In this document: positions 1 to 9,107 of the stretch, in pieces
Position numbering within the stretch: position 1 is the first letter of the stretch
Layout: each line of letters starts with the position of its first letter
NCBI GenBank assembly: GCA_026709225.1
Contig: JAPOTJ010000048.1
Location: forward strand, 18,525 to 82,524
Direction: 5' to 3'
Length of the DNA stretch: 64,000 bases
Source of the DNA: Gammaproteobacteria bacterium
Lineage (GTDB): Bacteria; Pseudomonadota; Gammaproteobacteria; Pseudomonadales; Azotimanducaceae
Translations under genes and position numbers: made by a program
The notes under the pieces: model-generated
The model's database searches: none
Told to the model about the DNA's origin: nothing
Seen by the model: only the letters and a program-made list of their open reading frames with translations

Positions 1-1
1 T

Positions 2-652
2 GATGATCTCGTCACGCAAGGTGTCGCAGAACCCTATCGGATGTTCACAAGCCGGGCTGAATATCGTGTGCTGCTGCGCGAGGACAATGCCGATGCGCGA
101 CTCACGCCGAAAGGCCGCGATCTCGGGCTTGTGGATGATCACCGCTGGCATGTCCACCAGACACGTATGGCGCGAGTCTCGAAGCTGGCCGGTGCCCTGC
201 GAACAACCCGCGTCGCGCCGAGTTCTGCGCAAGCGAAGCAGATCTCGGCAATAAGCGGCAGCAAGATCGCCACGGATGTCAGCGCCTTCGATCTATTGCG
301 ACGGCCCGAAGTCGGCGCAAGCGCGCTGCGCACGAGCCTGCAAACTAGCCTACACATCAATGAGACTTGCGAGACTTTGCCGCAAGATTGGGAGCAGGTG
401 AAGATCGAAGCGAGCTACGCTGGCTATATTCCGCGCATGGAACGCGAGATCGAGCAGCTCAAGGCGTGCGAAGCGATGCCTATCCCTGCGTCATTCAGCT
501 ACCACACAATCAGCGGTCTGTCCGCTGAACTCGCCGAAAAACTGAGCGCACGGGCGCCAGCCAATCTCGCGGAAGCGGCGCGTATTGATGGCATGACACC
601 AGCAGCCCTATCGATCCTCCTTGTCCATTTGAAGCGGGATGTCTCGGCCTAA
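2..652 (+). CDS. mnmG: tRNA uridine-5-carboxymethylaminomethyl modification enzyme MnmG, C-terminal part
   Basis: The reading frame enters from the left edge and has no start here, so this is the 3' part (about 216 codons) of a protein that is usually about 630 residues long. It opens with DDLVTQGVAEPYRMFTSRAE followed by a REDNAD motif, a signature of MnmG/GidA. With MnmE, this FAD protein installs the cmnm5 modification on wobble uridine of certain tRNAs in the cytoplasm. The remainder is the helical C-terminal domain that binds MnmE and tRNA. The stop lies 14 bases inside rsmG, the usual coupled arrangement in origin-proximal operons. Confidence 0.96.
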   Translation, partial: DDLVTQGVAEPYRMFTSRAEYRVLLREDNADARLTPKGRDLGLVDDHRWHVHQTRMARVSKLAGALRTTRVAPSSAQAKQISAISGSKIATDVSAFDLLRRPEVGASALRTSLQTSLHINETCETLPQDWEQVKIEASYAGYIPRMEREIEQLKACEAMPIPASFSYHTISGLSAELAEKLSARAPANLAEAARIDGMTPAALSILLVHLKRDVSA

Positions 653-1208
653 TATCTTGCGCACGGGCGGGATCGAATTAGACGCAGCGCAGATCGAGCG
701 CCTGAGAGAATTCGCCGCCATGCTCGAAGCCGCCAACAAGCGATTCAACATGCTCTCGCGGCGCACGGGCAACGCCGACGCGATTCTTGAAGATCATCTG
801 ATGGATAGTCTCCGTGCGCTGCCGTTGATTGAGGGCCGATCGGCGGCAGATGTTGGATCAGGCGCAGGCTTGCCGGGTGTTCCGCTCGCCATTGCCGACG
901 CTTCGCGCTCGATAACGCTCATCGAACGAGCGTCCCGTCGCTGCGATTTCCTGCGTCTCGTCAAGACGCGCCTCGACCTCGCCAATCTCGAAATTCTAGA
1001 AGCGGATGCGCGTGAAATCGAGCCGAATCCAGGCTTTGACACCGCGCTTGCCCGCGCACTGGCGAAGCCAGCGCAAGCGCTTCCCATTCTTGCTCGCTTG
1101 GTCAAACCGGGCGGACGCTTGCTGCTGTTTGTGGGTGATGGCAGCGAGCGGCTGCCGGGCGAGATTGAAGGGCGCTCCATACGCAGTGTTGGAGGGCCCG
1201 CCGCATGA
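639..1208 (+). CDS. rsmG: 16S rRNA (guanine-527-N7)-methyltransferase RsmG
   Basis: This 189-residue class I SAM methyltransferase has the glycine-rich motif ADVGSGAGLPGVPLAI at about residues 67-82 and a following acidic strand end (LIERASRR). RsmG methylates N7 of G527 in 16S rRNA. It is slightly shorter than the roughly 205-residue E. coli protein, with the loss at the C terminus. The ATG overlaps the end of mnmG by 14 bases and the gene overlaps parA by 4 bases, so mnmG-rsmG-parA-parB reads as one operon. Synteny and motif agree. Confidence 0.95.
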   Translation: MSRPNILRTGGIELDAAQIERLREFAAMLEAANKRFNMLSRRTGNADAILEDHLMDSLRALPLIEGRSAADVGSGAGLPGVPLAIADASRSITLIERASRRCDFLRLVKTRLDLANLEILEADAREIEPNPGFDTALARALAKPAQALPILARLVKPGGRLLLFVGDGSERLPGEIEGRSIRSVGGPAA

Positions 1209-1975
1209 GAACGCCGCGAGTGGTCTGCATCATCAATCAGAAGGGCGGGGTTGGCAAGACGACGACCGCGGTTAATCTCGCGGCGGCGCTGTCGCAGCTT
1301 GGCTCTCGAACCTTGCTTGTGGACCTCGACCCGCAAGCGAACGCGACGCTTGGCTTCGGGGTGCAGCCGAGTAGCTTGCGAGCAAGCCTCTATGATTCGC
1401 TTGTTGAAGATGCATCGATCATTGAGGTGCGAGTGACAGGGCTCGCTGCGGGCGTGGACCTGTTGCCCGCGCATGGTGATATGACAGGCATGGATGTGGC
1501 GCTGCAAGCCTTGGAATCGCCGCAAACACGGCTCAAGTCCACGCTTGCGGACATTCGCGCAGACTACGATGTTATTTTGATCGACTGCCCGCCGACGCTC
1601 AATCAGCTCTCCATCAACGGCCTAGGTGCCGCGAGCGGCATCATCATCCCGATGCAGTGCGAATACTATGCGCTCGAAGGACTGTCGGCGCTGCTCGATA
1701 CCATTGACACCGTGCGCGACGCTGTGAATCCGGCGCTTGAGATCGACGGCATACTGCGCACCATGTACGACCCGCGCAGCAATCTGACGCGCGACGTGTC
1801 AAGGCAGCTTGTGCGCTACTTCGACCGCCTGTTGTTTCGCACGGTCATTCCGCGCAATGTGCGTCTCGCCGAAGCGCCGAGCCACGGCGAGCCAGCGACA
1901 GTTTATGATGCGAAATCGAGAGGCGCGATCGCCTATCAAGCACTTGCGGTGGAGTATCGGAGGCGTTGCTTATGA
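1205..1975 (+). CDS. parA: Chromosome partitioning ATPase ParA (Soj)
   Basis: This 256-residue ParA/MinD-type ATPase has a deviant Walker A motif NQKGGVGKTTTAVNLA near residues 11-26, Walker A' (LLVDLDPQAN) and Walker B (DVILIDCPP). ParA binds nucleoid DNA non-specifically and moves ParB-parS complexes during origin segregation. It starts with an ATG overlapping the rsmG stop by 4 bases (ATGA) and ends overlapping parB by 4 bases, so the cassette is translationally coupled. Length and motifs are normal for the chromosomal family. Confidence 0.97.
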   Translation: MRTPRVVCIINQKGGVGKTTTAVNLAAALSQLGSRTLLVDLDPQANATLGFGVQPSSLRASLYDSLVEDASIIEVRVTGLAAGVDLLPAHGDMTGMDVALQALESPQTRLKSTLADIRADYDVILIDCPPTLNQLSINGLGAASGIIIPMQCEYYALEGLSALLDTIDTVRDAVNPALEIDGILRTMYDPRSNLTRDVSRQLVRYFDRLLFRTVIPRNVRLAEAPSHGEPATVYDAKSRGAIAYQALAVEYRRRCL

Positions 1976-2844
1976 ATGCGGCCAAGCGCGGATTGGGGCG
2001 CGGTCTAGACGCACTGCTTGCGGGGCGGGAAGCGCCCGAGCCCTTGGAAGGCCGGCTCAAACAGGTGCCGATCGATCTCATTCGGCGAAATAGCGATCAA
2101 CCGAGGCGTCATTTTGGCGAAGACGACCTCGCCGCGCTCGCCGATTCGATCCGAGAGCAAGGCGTGCTCGAACCTGTGCTGCTGCGGCCGGCTGGCGAAG
2201 GAAACTACGAGATCGTTGCCGGCGAGCGGCGTTGGCGAGCCGCGCAGCAGGCAGGACTGACGCAAATACCGGCTTTGATTCGCGATGTGGACGATAGTCA
2301 AGCACGCGCTGTGGCGCTCGTCGAGAACATGCAGCGTGTTGATTTGCGCCCGCTAGAGCAGGCCGAAGGCCTCCATCAACTGATGAGTGAGCACAGTCTC
2401 ACGCAGCAGGCGGTATCCGAGACTGTTGGCTTGTCGCGCGCCAAAGTGGCGAATCTTCTGCGGCTTCGTGCGCTAGAGCCGGAAGTCAAGTCGCTGCTTG
2501 ATGCCGAGCAGCTGAGCGAGGGACACGCCAAGGTGCTGCTCGGTCTCAGCGAAGGATTGCAAATCAGGGCTGCGAAGGAAGCGGCAATGAGCGCGCTGTC
2601 TGTGCGTCAGACAGAGACGCTGGTCAATCGACTGCGAAAATCCGAGACGGCGGCAGACCTCGATCAGCGTGAGGATGCGAATAAAGATGCAGACACGCGC
2701 ATTCTCGAACGCGAACTTGGCGAGCGCCTCGGTGCTAAGGTGAGCATACGCACCGGCAAGCGCGGCAAGGGCCGACTGGTGATTCAGTATTCCTCGCTCG
2801 ACATCCTTGACGGGATTTTGCGCCGAATTAGAACCGGCTCGTAA
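1972..2844 (+). CDS. parB: Chromosome partitioning protein ParB (Spo0J)
   Basis: ParB is the parS-binding CTP-dependent clamp of the ParABS system. The N terminus KRGLGRGLDALL is the family's ParA-interacting segment. The CTP-binding region follows with RRHF near residues 44-47 and the GERRWRAA box at about 83-90. A helix-turn-helix is at about 145-165 (SLTQQAVSETVGLSRAKVAN). I chose the ATG at 1972, which overlaps the parA stop as ATGA, over a TTG at 1966. The 3' end overlaps the convergent TonB-receptor gene by 17 bases. I saw no consensus parS in the window. Confidence 0.96.
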   Translation: MNAAKRGLGRGLDALLAGREAPEPLEGRLKQVPIDLIRRNSDQPRRHFGEDDLAALADSIREQGVLEPVLLRPAGEGNYEIVAGERRWRAAQQAGLTQIPALIRDVDDSQARAVALVENMQRVDLRPLEQAEGLHQLMSEHSLTQQAVSETVGLSRAKVANLLRLRALEPEVKSLLDAEQLSEGHAKVLLGLSEGLQIRAAKEAAMSALSVRQTETLVNRLRKSETAADLDQREDANKDADTRILERELGERLGAKVSIRTGKRGKGRLVIQYSSLDILDGILRRIRTGS

Positions 2845-4948
2845 TCGTCAGCCTTGCATTGAGCGGCGCGCCGACGCTTGCCTGGTGCGTGCTATGCGAG
2901 TGCGGAAAATAGAGTTCGTCCGTCAGGTTCTCGATGTTCAGCTGCACGCGAAGGGTCTTGGAGACTTGGTAGTACGCGCAGGCGTCGAATCGCGTGTAGC
3001 TCGGCAGGACGGCGCTGTTCGAGTTGTTGATGAAACTCTCGTCCTGATAGGTGAGGCCGAGGCCGAGCGCAAACTTCTCTGAGATTTGCAGGCGGTTGTA
3101 TATGGAGAAGGTGTGCTCCGGCAGCTCGCGCGGTCGTAAGCCTGTGGCGCCTGCTCGATTGACCTGCTCGCCGTCGAGATAGCTGTAGCCAGCCGAGACA
3201 AACCAATTGCGAGCGGCCTGTCCCTTGATCTGCGCTTCGAAGCCGGAGATTTCGGAGTCGATGACATCGAGCGTTGCGGGGTCGTCGTCTGCGACTTGGG
3301 GCGATCTTTGCTCGATCTCAAAGAGCGCGGCGGTGAGGCTGAAGGCGGGTCCAATATCCCATTTCACCCCCGCCTCCAAGTTCGTAAAAGTGTTCGGTTC
3401 GAGCCGGTCGTTCGAGCCATTGATGTTGGCGAACTGTTCGCCGCTTCTCGGCAGGAACGATTCGCTGTAGCTCGCGTACAACGAGAGATTTTCCTGCGGC
3501 TTATAGACGATGCCGAGGCGCGGCGTGACTTGTTCATCTTCTCTGCGTCTTGTTTCGTCTGCCGGAAGGTTGAAGACGTCGATATCAAAGCGATCATAGC
3601 GGGCACCGACAATCAGGTGCAGGTTGCTTGAGCCCTTAATTTCGTCTTGGATGTAGGCCGAAAACACATCGATGCCGACTCGCGTGTCGTCGTTAAGGTC
3701 TGACGTAAAGCTGTTTGTCGTGGCCATGCCGGCGGCATTGATGCCGTGGCCTGCGTTCAATCGCAGGGGCTTCGCGATGGTGAAGATCTCATTGTCGTCA
3801 GACGTTGTGTTCCAGAACGAATTGAAGCGATCTTGATCAGAAGATGTGTCGATGACCTCGGCGCCGGCGATGAAGGTGTGAGAGACCGCCCCGGTCGCCA
3901 CTTCAGCGATCAGATTTCCCGACAAGATGATGTTCTGACGATCGGTGGTGTCCACATAGCCATCGAGCGTCACCTGCTCTGGCGAGGCGCTTTGATTGTA
4001 GCCGGACGCATAGAAATTCTGATACAGCTTGTCGTAGTCGCCGTAGAACGCGCTGAAATTACCTTTTAGATTCTCGCTAAAGTCATGCTGCAAGGCGGCG
4101 CGAAGCAAATGCGCGGTGATTTCGGTGGTGTTGAGTTCCGGGTCGCCAAAGACAATGTCCTCGAACGCTTCGACAGGTTCTCCGTCCGCCCCGGTGGGAA
4201 TGCCGCGATCAATGAAGCGTTGGTGGTCCACATACTCATAAGCGAGGTCGAGCGTCGTGCCCGTTGCGAACTCGAATTTGGCGGTGGGGTTGATGCCGAT
4301 TCGATCACCGTCATAGGCATCGCGGTGATTGTTGAGGCGTTCATAGAATGCATTGATCCGATAGGCCGAGTGGTCGCCGGTCGAGAAGTTGCTGTCGATC
4401 TGCGCGTCAAACTCGCCGAATGTGCCGGCACCCGCAGAGACATCGGTGAACGTCTCGCCGATCACGCCCTTTTTCGTGACGCGATTGAGAATGCCGCCGG
4501 TGCCGCCTCGCCCGAAGAGGAGCGCATTCGGACCGCGCAGGATTTCCACCTGCTCCAAATTGTAGAGCGGACGGTAGTATTGAACATCGTCGCGTGCGCC
4601 GTCAATGAAGAAATCCGCTGTTGATCGCACGCCGCGAAAAACGACGGCGTCGCGGTGGCCTTCGCCTTGAGAGTTACTGACCCCTGGCGTGTAGTCAACA
4701 ATGTCGCCGATGCTCGTGAAGCCTTGCACTGCGATTTGCTCGGCAGTGATGATCGACAGGCTCTGCGGCACTTCAAGGATGGGGGTGGGGGTTTTGAGCG
4801 CGTTGATGCGGTCGGCGTACAAATGCTTGGCAACGACGACGATCTCTTCGAGCGTGGATTCTTGTTGTAAGTCTTGTTGTTCGGCGTGTGCGAACGGTAC
4901 GCAGGCGCATAGGAAGAAGAAGCCTGCCGAGAGAAGATATCGATTCAT
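2828..4948 (-). CDS. TonB-dependent siderophore receptor
   Basis: This is an outer-membrane beta-barrel receptor of about 706 residues for an iron-siderophore complex. The chosen ATG gives a clean signal peptide (MNRYLLSAGFFFLCACVPFAHA). A TonB box-like stretch (STLEEIVVVA) and a plug domain follow (QSLSIITAEQIA, then VEILRGPNALLFGRGGTGG at about residues 140-158). The C terminus ends in the typical aromatic Phe. The family is FhuA/FpvA-like siderophore receptors; the exact ligand cannot be read. A start 32 codons upstream would leave the signal peptide internal. A Fur-box-like palindrome lies directly upstream, consistent with iron repression. The tail overlaps parB on the other strand. Confidence 0.93.
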   Translation of the reverse strand: MNRYLLSAGFFFLCACVPFAHAEQQDLQQESTLEEIVVVAKHLYADRINALKTPTPILEVPQSLSIITAEQIAVQGFTSIGDIVDYTPGVSNSQGEGHRDAVVFRGVRSTADFFIDGARDDVQYYRPLYNLEQVEILRGPNALLFGRGGTGGILNRVTKKGVIGETFTDVSAGAGTFGEFDAQIDSNFSTGDHSAYRINAFYERLNNHRDAYDGDRIGINPTAKFEFATGTTLDLAYEYVDHQRFIDRGIPTGADGEPVEAFEDIVFGDPELNTTEITAHLLRAALQHDFSENLKGNFSAFYGDYDKLYQNFYASGYNQSASPEQVTLDGYVDTTDRQNIILSGNLIAEVATGAVSHTFIAGAEVIDTSSDQDRFNSFWNTTSDDNEIFTIAKPLRLNAGHGINAAGMATTNSFTSDLNDDTRVGIDVFSAYIQDEIKGSSNLHLIVGARYDRFDIDVFNLPADETRRREDEQVTPRLGIVYKPQENLSLYASYSESFLPRSGEQFANINGSNDRLEPNTFTNLEAGVKWDIGPAFSLTAALFEIEQRSPQVADDDPATLDVIDSEISGFEAQIKGQAARNWFVSAGYSYLDGEQVNRAGATGLRPRELPEHTFSIYNRLQISEKFALGLGLTYQDESFINNSNSAVLPSYTRFDACAYYQVSKTLRVQLNIENLTDELYFPHSHSTHQASVGAPLNARLTITSRF

Positions 4949-4962
4949 GGGCGGAAACAAAC

Positions 4963-4987
4963 GCAAATGAGAACGATTTATATTTGC
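4963..4987 (-). promoter_or_regulatory. Fur-box-like operator and promoter of the siderophore receptor
   Basis: A 25-base near-palindrome with outer arms GCAAAT/ATTTGC and an A+T-rich core lies 15 bases upstream of the receptor ATG. It resembles Fur operators of the GATAATGATAATCATTATC type. On the minus strand a TTGACA hexamer (5008-5003) lies 20 bases before TATAAA (4982-4977). That spacing is long but leaves the operator over the -10 region, a repressing position. Iron regulation is inferred from the motif and the receptor downstream. Confidence 0.6.
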
Positions 4988-5292
4988 ATCCATTGTGCCC
5001 TTTGTCAAGCTGGCAACGGCAGCTGTCTCTTGTTTAACTAGCATTCATGCAAAATCGACTCTTGACACTTTCGCGCTGCTTCGTGTCCAATTACCCCTGA
5101 ACGGTGACGTGGCAGGCTGCTGAGGCTACAGTCGCATGGTAGGAGATTTGATACGGAGCGGTTTCGGACAAGGATGCGCAAAGATTGGTTTTATCTAGAT
5201 GAGCGGTTCCTCGTGCTGCTGCACCCGCCAACGGCGTGGTACTAGGCGGAGTCGCCTCGGGTGGCTGTTCCGCAATACGGAATCTCAGTCTG
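4988..5292. other. Intergenic stretch, about 300 bases
   Basis: Apart from the -35 element of the receptor promoter at its left edge, I see no gene, RNA or strong repeat here. It marks the junction between the receptor gene and the first restriction cassette. Base composition becomes visibly richer in A+T from here rightward. Confidence 0.5.
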
Positions 5293-6336
5293 ATGTCCTT
5301 CCGTTATATCGGTTCGAAGGCCCGTGTCACAAGAGCAATACTTGACCGAGTAGGTGAGCCGGATGGGGGAATCTTTCATGACGCGTTCTCAGGCACTGGT
5401 GTGGTGGCGCGGGCCGCCTCGGAAGCAGGATGGAAAGTTCACGTCAACGATCACCTGATATCCTCGGCCATTATGTCGCTTGCACGAGTGACATCGTCCG
5501 AGCAAGCCGATTTTAGTTTGATTGGAGGATATTCTCAGGCCATCGACGAACTAAATGCAGCGGAACCCGTTAGTGGATTCATCTGGCGGGAATACAGCCC
5601 GGCATCGGCAAGGCACTGTGATGTCGAACGCATGTACTTCACGGAACATAACGCCAAGAAGATCGATGGCATGCGAAGGCAGATCGAGCAGTGGCGCAAT
5701 GACGGCAGCCTCAATGACGCAGAAACGTACGTCTTGATTGCCGATTTGATGGGCGCTGCGAATAGGGTCGCCAACACGGCGGGCACCTACGGTTGTTTCC
5801 TCTCCAGATGGCAGAAGCAATCACTGGCAAACATTGCGGTTGTTGCGAGGATCCTGCCTCAGCAAGCACCACACGCCACAATGACCTCGGATGATGTTGC
5901 AAAATTACATTACGAGTTAGAGGACACCGTTTACTTTGACCCCCCATACACCAAACGCCAATATGCGGCGTACTATCACGTATTAGAGACAATTGCGCTG
6001 GGGGATGAGCCGACAATCGGAGGAGTATGTGGGATAAGACCATGGAAGGATAAAGCTTCCGACTATTGCTACAAGGCGCGAGCTGCTATGGCACTAGAGC
6101 GGCTCGTTGAGGGCTGTCGGGCGAGACGCGTATTCCTTTCATACAGTGCCGAAGGGCACGTTTCTCTCGACGTATTGGCTAGCAAGCTCGAAAATGTCGG
6201 AAGAGTGCAGTTGCATGACTTAGACCAAATTGGCCGTTACAGGCCAAACCGCAAGGCGTGCCAAGCTGGCTCCGAGGTGCAGGAGGTGCTATTTGAAGTG
6301 CAAAAATCGGCAAGGCCGTACTGTTTGACGGCGTAG
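5293..6336 (+). CDS. D12-class (Dam-like) DNA adenine N6-methyltransferase
   Basis: This 347-residue alpha-type m6A methyltransferase carries the N-terminal FRYIGSKARV segment, SAM motif FHDAFSGTGVVARAA at about residues 31-45 and the catalytic motif FDPPYTKRQY at about 216-225. These are hallmarks of D12-class (Dam/DpnM-like) enzymes. I chose the ATG at 5293, which begins directly at the conserved MSFRYIGSK; a longer frame starting at 5236 adds an unlikely N terminus. It is the first gene of a five-gene unit. The next methyltransferase starts 3 bases after its stop. It probably protects host DNA against the nuclease encoded downstream. Confidence 0.9.
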   Translation: MSFRYIGSKARVTRAILDRVGEPDGGIFHDAFSGTGVVARAASEAGWKVHVNDHLISSAIMSLARVTSSEQADFSLIGGYSQAIDELNAAEPVSGFIWREYSPASARHCDVERMYFTEHNAKKIDGMRRQIEQWRNDGSLNDAETYVLIADLMGAANRVANTAGTYGCFLSRWQKQSLANIAVVARILPQQAPHATMTSDDVAKLHYELEDTVYFDPPYTKRQYAAYYHVLETIALGDEPTIGGVCGIRPWKDKASDYCYKARAAMALERLVEGCRARRVFLSYSAEGHVSLDVLASKLENVGRVQLHDLDQIGRYRPNRKACQAGSEVQEVLFEVQKSARPYCLTA

Positions 6337-6339
6337 AAT

Positions 6340-8559
6340 TTGAAAACGTTCGAAGCACGGAAATTAGCCGCGGTCAATTCCGCTATAGCTTCCATCGTTG
6401 GTGATGGGAGCGATGCCTCCGAACTCCGAATGCAAGTTTTGGAGGCAGTAGCTGCTCGAATCGGCGGCTTCGGTCTAGAAGCCTTTCAGTCCCGGTTTGG
6501 CGTCGATCCGATAGAAAAACAGGGAGAACTACTAGATCAGGCAAGAGTGGTCTTGCGGTGTATTGATCACACGGGCATTCATCCCGCATTATGTTTGAGT
6601 GTTTTGGCGCGTGAAGCTCTGGATGCAAGCGTTCGGCGCACGGAGGGTGCATATCACACCGACTTTCGACTGGCACAATATTTGGCAGAAGGCATAGGCA
6701 CGAAACTGAAGCCGGATGCCAAGATTCTGGATCCAGCGTGCGGTGCCGGCATCCTGCTAACAGCTGTTTCCATAGTAGCTTGCCGTTCTGATCGAGCCAA
6801 AACTAGTGACTGGCTTCGGCACTCGATATATGCAGCGGATTTGTCTCCGATCGCTTTGCGCGGGACATTGCTCTCTCTTTCAGCATTGACGGACGACATC
6901 GACTCACTTGAGGCGATGCGACAAAAATGGCGAATCCAAGACAGCTTGTTGGCAGAGGATGAAGTCTGGCATTCCATGGCGCACGACGGGTTCGATGCAT
7001 TTATAGCCAACCCTCCTTGGGAGAAGGTAAAGCTCACCCGTCACGAGTTCATCAAGGCGAACGGTAGCGAGCGTCACTATGGATCAAGCTACTCAGATGA
7101 AGGATTGGCGGGATACGACATCGCGAGGGCACGAAAGGCGAACCTAGCTGCAAATTTAGTTATAAAATACCCGAGCCTAATTGGCGGTGAGCCTGATTTC
7201 TACGTCGCGTTTGCGGATATGGCGCTGAAGCTAACCCGCTTCGGTGGAATCGGCGCTTTGATCGTTCCAGGAGGGCTGATACGGTCGAAAAATACCCAGA
7301 GTCTTCGGCGCAAGCTTATCGAAAATTCCAAGGAATTAAGTTTTACAATCATGTCGAATAAAGCGAGGCATTTCGCCATCGATACGAGATTCAAGTTCCT
7401 ATTGGTTAACTATACCAAGGCCGACGCAGGCGTAAAAAAAGTTCACCGAATCGGAATGATGCATGCCCATACTAGCGACGACCGTATCATGGCTAGCAGT
7501 AAAACCAACATTCCTTTACGTGCGCTTAGGGAGCTCCGGCCTGACCTGACATTGCCAGAAGTGAGAACGGCTTCGGAATGGCGCTTGTTTGAACGAATGC
7601 AATGTCGTAGCATAACTGACTTAGCTGACCCGCTTCCTTGTAAAGCGGCGTTCTGTCGGGAAGTCGATATGACTCGTGATAGACCCCACTTTGTGAGGGA
7701 GCCACAGCCCGACTACCTGCCGTTAGTCGAAGGGCGCATGGTTCATTTGCATAGGTTGGGATGCAAGGCTTACGCTTTTGGCGAGGGGCGAAGTGCTCGA
7801 TGGCGAAGTTGCCCCCCCGGCCGAAGTGTGATTAGGCCGCAATTCTGGGTATGGAAGGATGCCCTATCTCCTCAGGCTGCTGAGCGGGTCCGGCGAACTA
7901 GAGTGGGCTTCTGCGATATAACTGGACAAACGAACGAGCGTTCAATGATGGCAGCCATAATTCCGCCAGGCTTGGTCTGCGGCAATAAAGTGCCCACTGT
8001 TGAATTTCCCAACGACCGCTCGGAAGAACGTCTACTGCTGTGGCTCGCAGTCGTAAACTCGCTACCGTTCGACTGGCTCATCCGGCGCGTTGTGACGACT
8101 ACAGTAAATTACTTCGTACTTTCATCAGTTCGACTGCCTTCGCTTGATATGGGTAGCTCGCCAGCCCGGCGGCTTGTTGAGATCGCCCGACGGCTTAAGG
8201 ACCTCGATTCTAAAGGTGATGTTAGTCTGGCGGACTGCTGGCATACTGCGAGCCTGCGTGCAGAAGCGGACGTGATCGTTGCGAGTGCGTACGGGTGTAA
8301 CGAAGATGACCTGTGGATGATAATCGACGACTTCCCGTTGCTCGACCGTGAGCAGCCGTCGTTGCCAGAATCCTCGAAGTCGACTGTGACAGCAGATATG
8401 CTCATCAGTACATGGAGACACCAAAAAAAGTGCCCGGGAGGCGATTCGTTTCGAAGATTGCGAGAAGCTGAAAAACTGGGTGCAGTTCCGTACCTAAGCT
8501 CAGAATTTTCGAGAGGGAGCTTGGGAACCTTTAGCAAGATAGGGAGGTGCCCGGGATGA
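6340..8559 (+). CDS. N6-adenine DNA methyltransferase (gamma class)
   Basis: This is a protein of about 739 residues with a class I methyltransferase core. Motif I is LDPACGAGILLTA near residues 129-141, and motif IV is FDAFIANPPWEKVK near 220-233. The NPPW/Y tetrapeptide and large C-terminal half (probable target recognition region) are typical of type IIG or gamma-class m6A enzymes. No nuclease motif is obvious in it. The probable start is TTG, 3 bases after the preceding gene. The stop overlaps the next ATG by 4 bases. Two different adenine methyltransferases in one unit suggest an asymmetric recognition site with each strand modified by its own enzyme. Confidence 0.86.
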   Translation: MKTFEARKLAAVNSAIASIVGDGSDASELRMQVLEAVAARIGGFGLEAFQSRFGVDPIEKQGELLDQARVVLRCIDHTGIHPALCLSVLAREALDASVRRTEGAYHTDFRLAQYLAEGIGTKLKPDAKILDPACGAGILLTAVSIVACRSDRAKTSDWLRHSIYAADLSPIALRGTLLSLSALTDDIDSLEAMRQKWRIQDSLLAEDEVWHSMAHDGFDAFIANPPWEKVKLTRHEFIKANGSERHYGSSYSDEGLAGYDIARARKANLAANLVIKYPSLIGGEPDFYVAFADMALKLTRFGGIGALIVPGGLIRSKNTQSLRRKLIENSKELSFTIMSNKARHFAIDTRFKFLLVNYTKADAGVKKVHRIGMMHAHTSDDRIMASSKTNIPLRALRELRPDLTLPEVRTASEWRLFERMQCRSITDLADPLPCKAAFCREVDMTRDRPHFVREPQPDYLPLVEGRMVHLHRLGCKAYAFGEGRSARWRSCPPGRSVIRPQFWVWKDALSPQAAERVRRTRVGFCDITGQTNERSMMAAIIPPGLVCGNKVPTVEFPNDRSEERLLLWLAVVNSLPFDWLIRRVVTTTVNYFVLSSVRLPSLDMGSSPARRLVEIARRLKDLDSKGDVSLADCWHTASLRAEADVIVASAYGCNEDDLWMIIDDFPLLDREQPSLPESSKSTVTADMLISTWRHQKKCPGGDSFRRLREAEKLGAVPYLSSEFSRGSLGTFSKIGRCPG

Positions 8560-9107
8560 GTAGCGGTTCACAAGTAATGCGTGTCGTTTTCCAGATATTG
8601 AAGCCTGGTGACCGTCTAAAAATGAGTGCAGTTTCGAACGTTTCGCAGACAGGAGGGGGTGCCCGGGATCTACGATTCCGTCCCGAAAACGCGTTTCTGC
8701 CAGTCTTCAAAAGAATGCTTCCCGAGATAGTCTTGGAAACCCGGAGAGCCTCACTGATTGAGACCTATAGCGGAACAGTCTATTGGGAAGCGTCAGGGCA
8801 AGAGCACTCGCGGAAAATGAAGGTATGGCCAGCCACTGAGGCAAGGCGAGACGAATGCCGCATTGGAGGAGTCAACCACTTTGATTTTTCTGGGCTGGTA
8901 AAAGACGACCCGGCTGGTCGGAGATCTATATTTATGCTATTTCAACTGCGTAGTGGCGTCGTTCGGGTTCACTTCACAACGGAGACCAGTTTGAGGTCAG
9001 AAAGCTGGAACTCGACCATCAAGAGCTTCGCCAATTATTGGATGAAAACGCAACACCGGTCGGCATTTCTGGATCTTGAGACAAATGAGAGATTCCCCGA
9101 TGATTAA
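8556..9107 (+). CDS. Unrecognised 183-residue protein of the restriction cassette
   Basis: I do not recognise a family. The ATG overlaps the upstream methyltransferase stop (ATGA) and follows a strong Shine-Dalgarno (AGGGAGGT, 8541-8548), so this is a real, well-translated gene. The protein is soluble and mixed alpha/beta. It has a basic middle part and strands such as RRSIFMLFQLRSGVVRVHF near its C-terminal third, with no cysteine pair or transmembrane segment. It sits between the methyltransferases and the McrB-like motor and overlaps the latter by 8 bases. It could be a specificity or adaptor subunit for the nuclease complex; that is inference from position only. Confidence 0.8.
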   Translation: MSSGSQVMRVVFQILKPGDRLKMSAVSNVSQTGGGARDLRFRPENAFLPVFKRMLPEIVLETRRASLIETYSGTVYWEASGQEHSRKMKVWPATEARRDECRIGGVNHFDFSGLVKDDPAGRRSIFMLFQLRSGVVRVHFTTETSLRSESWNSTIKSFANYWMKTQHRSAFLDLETNERFPDD

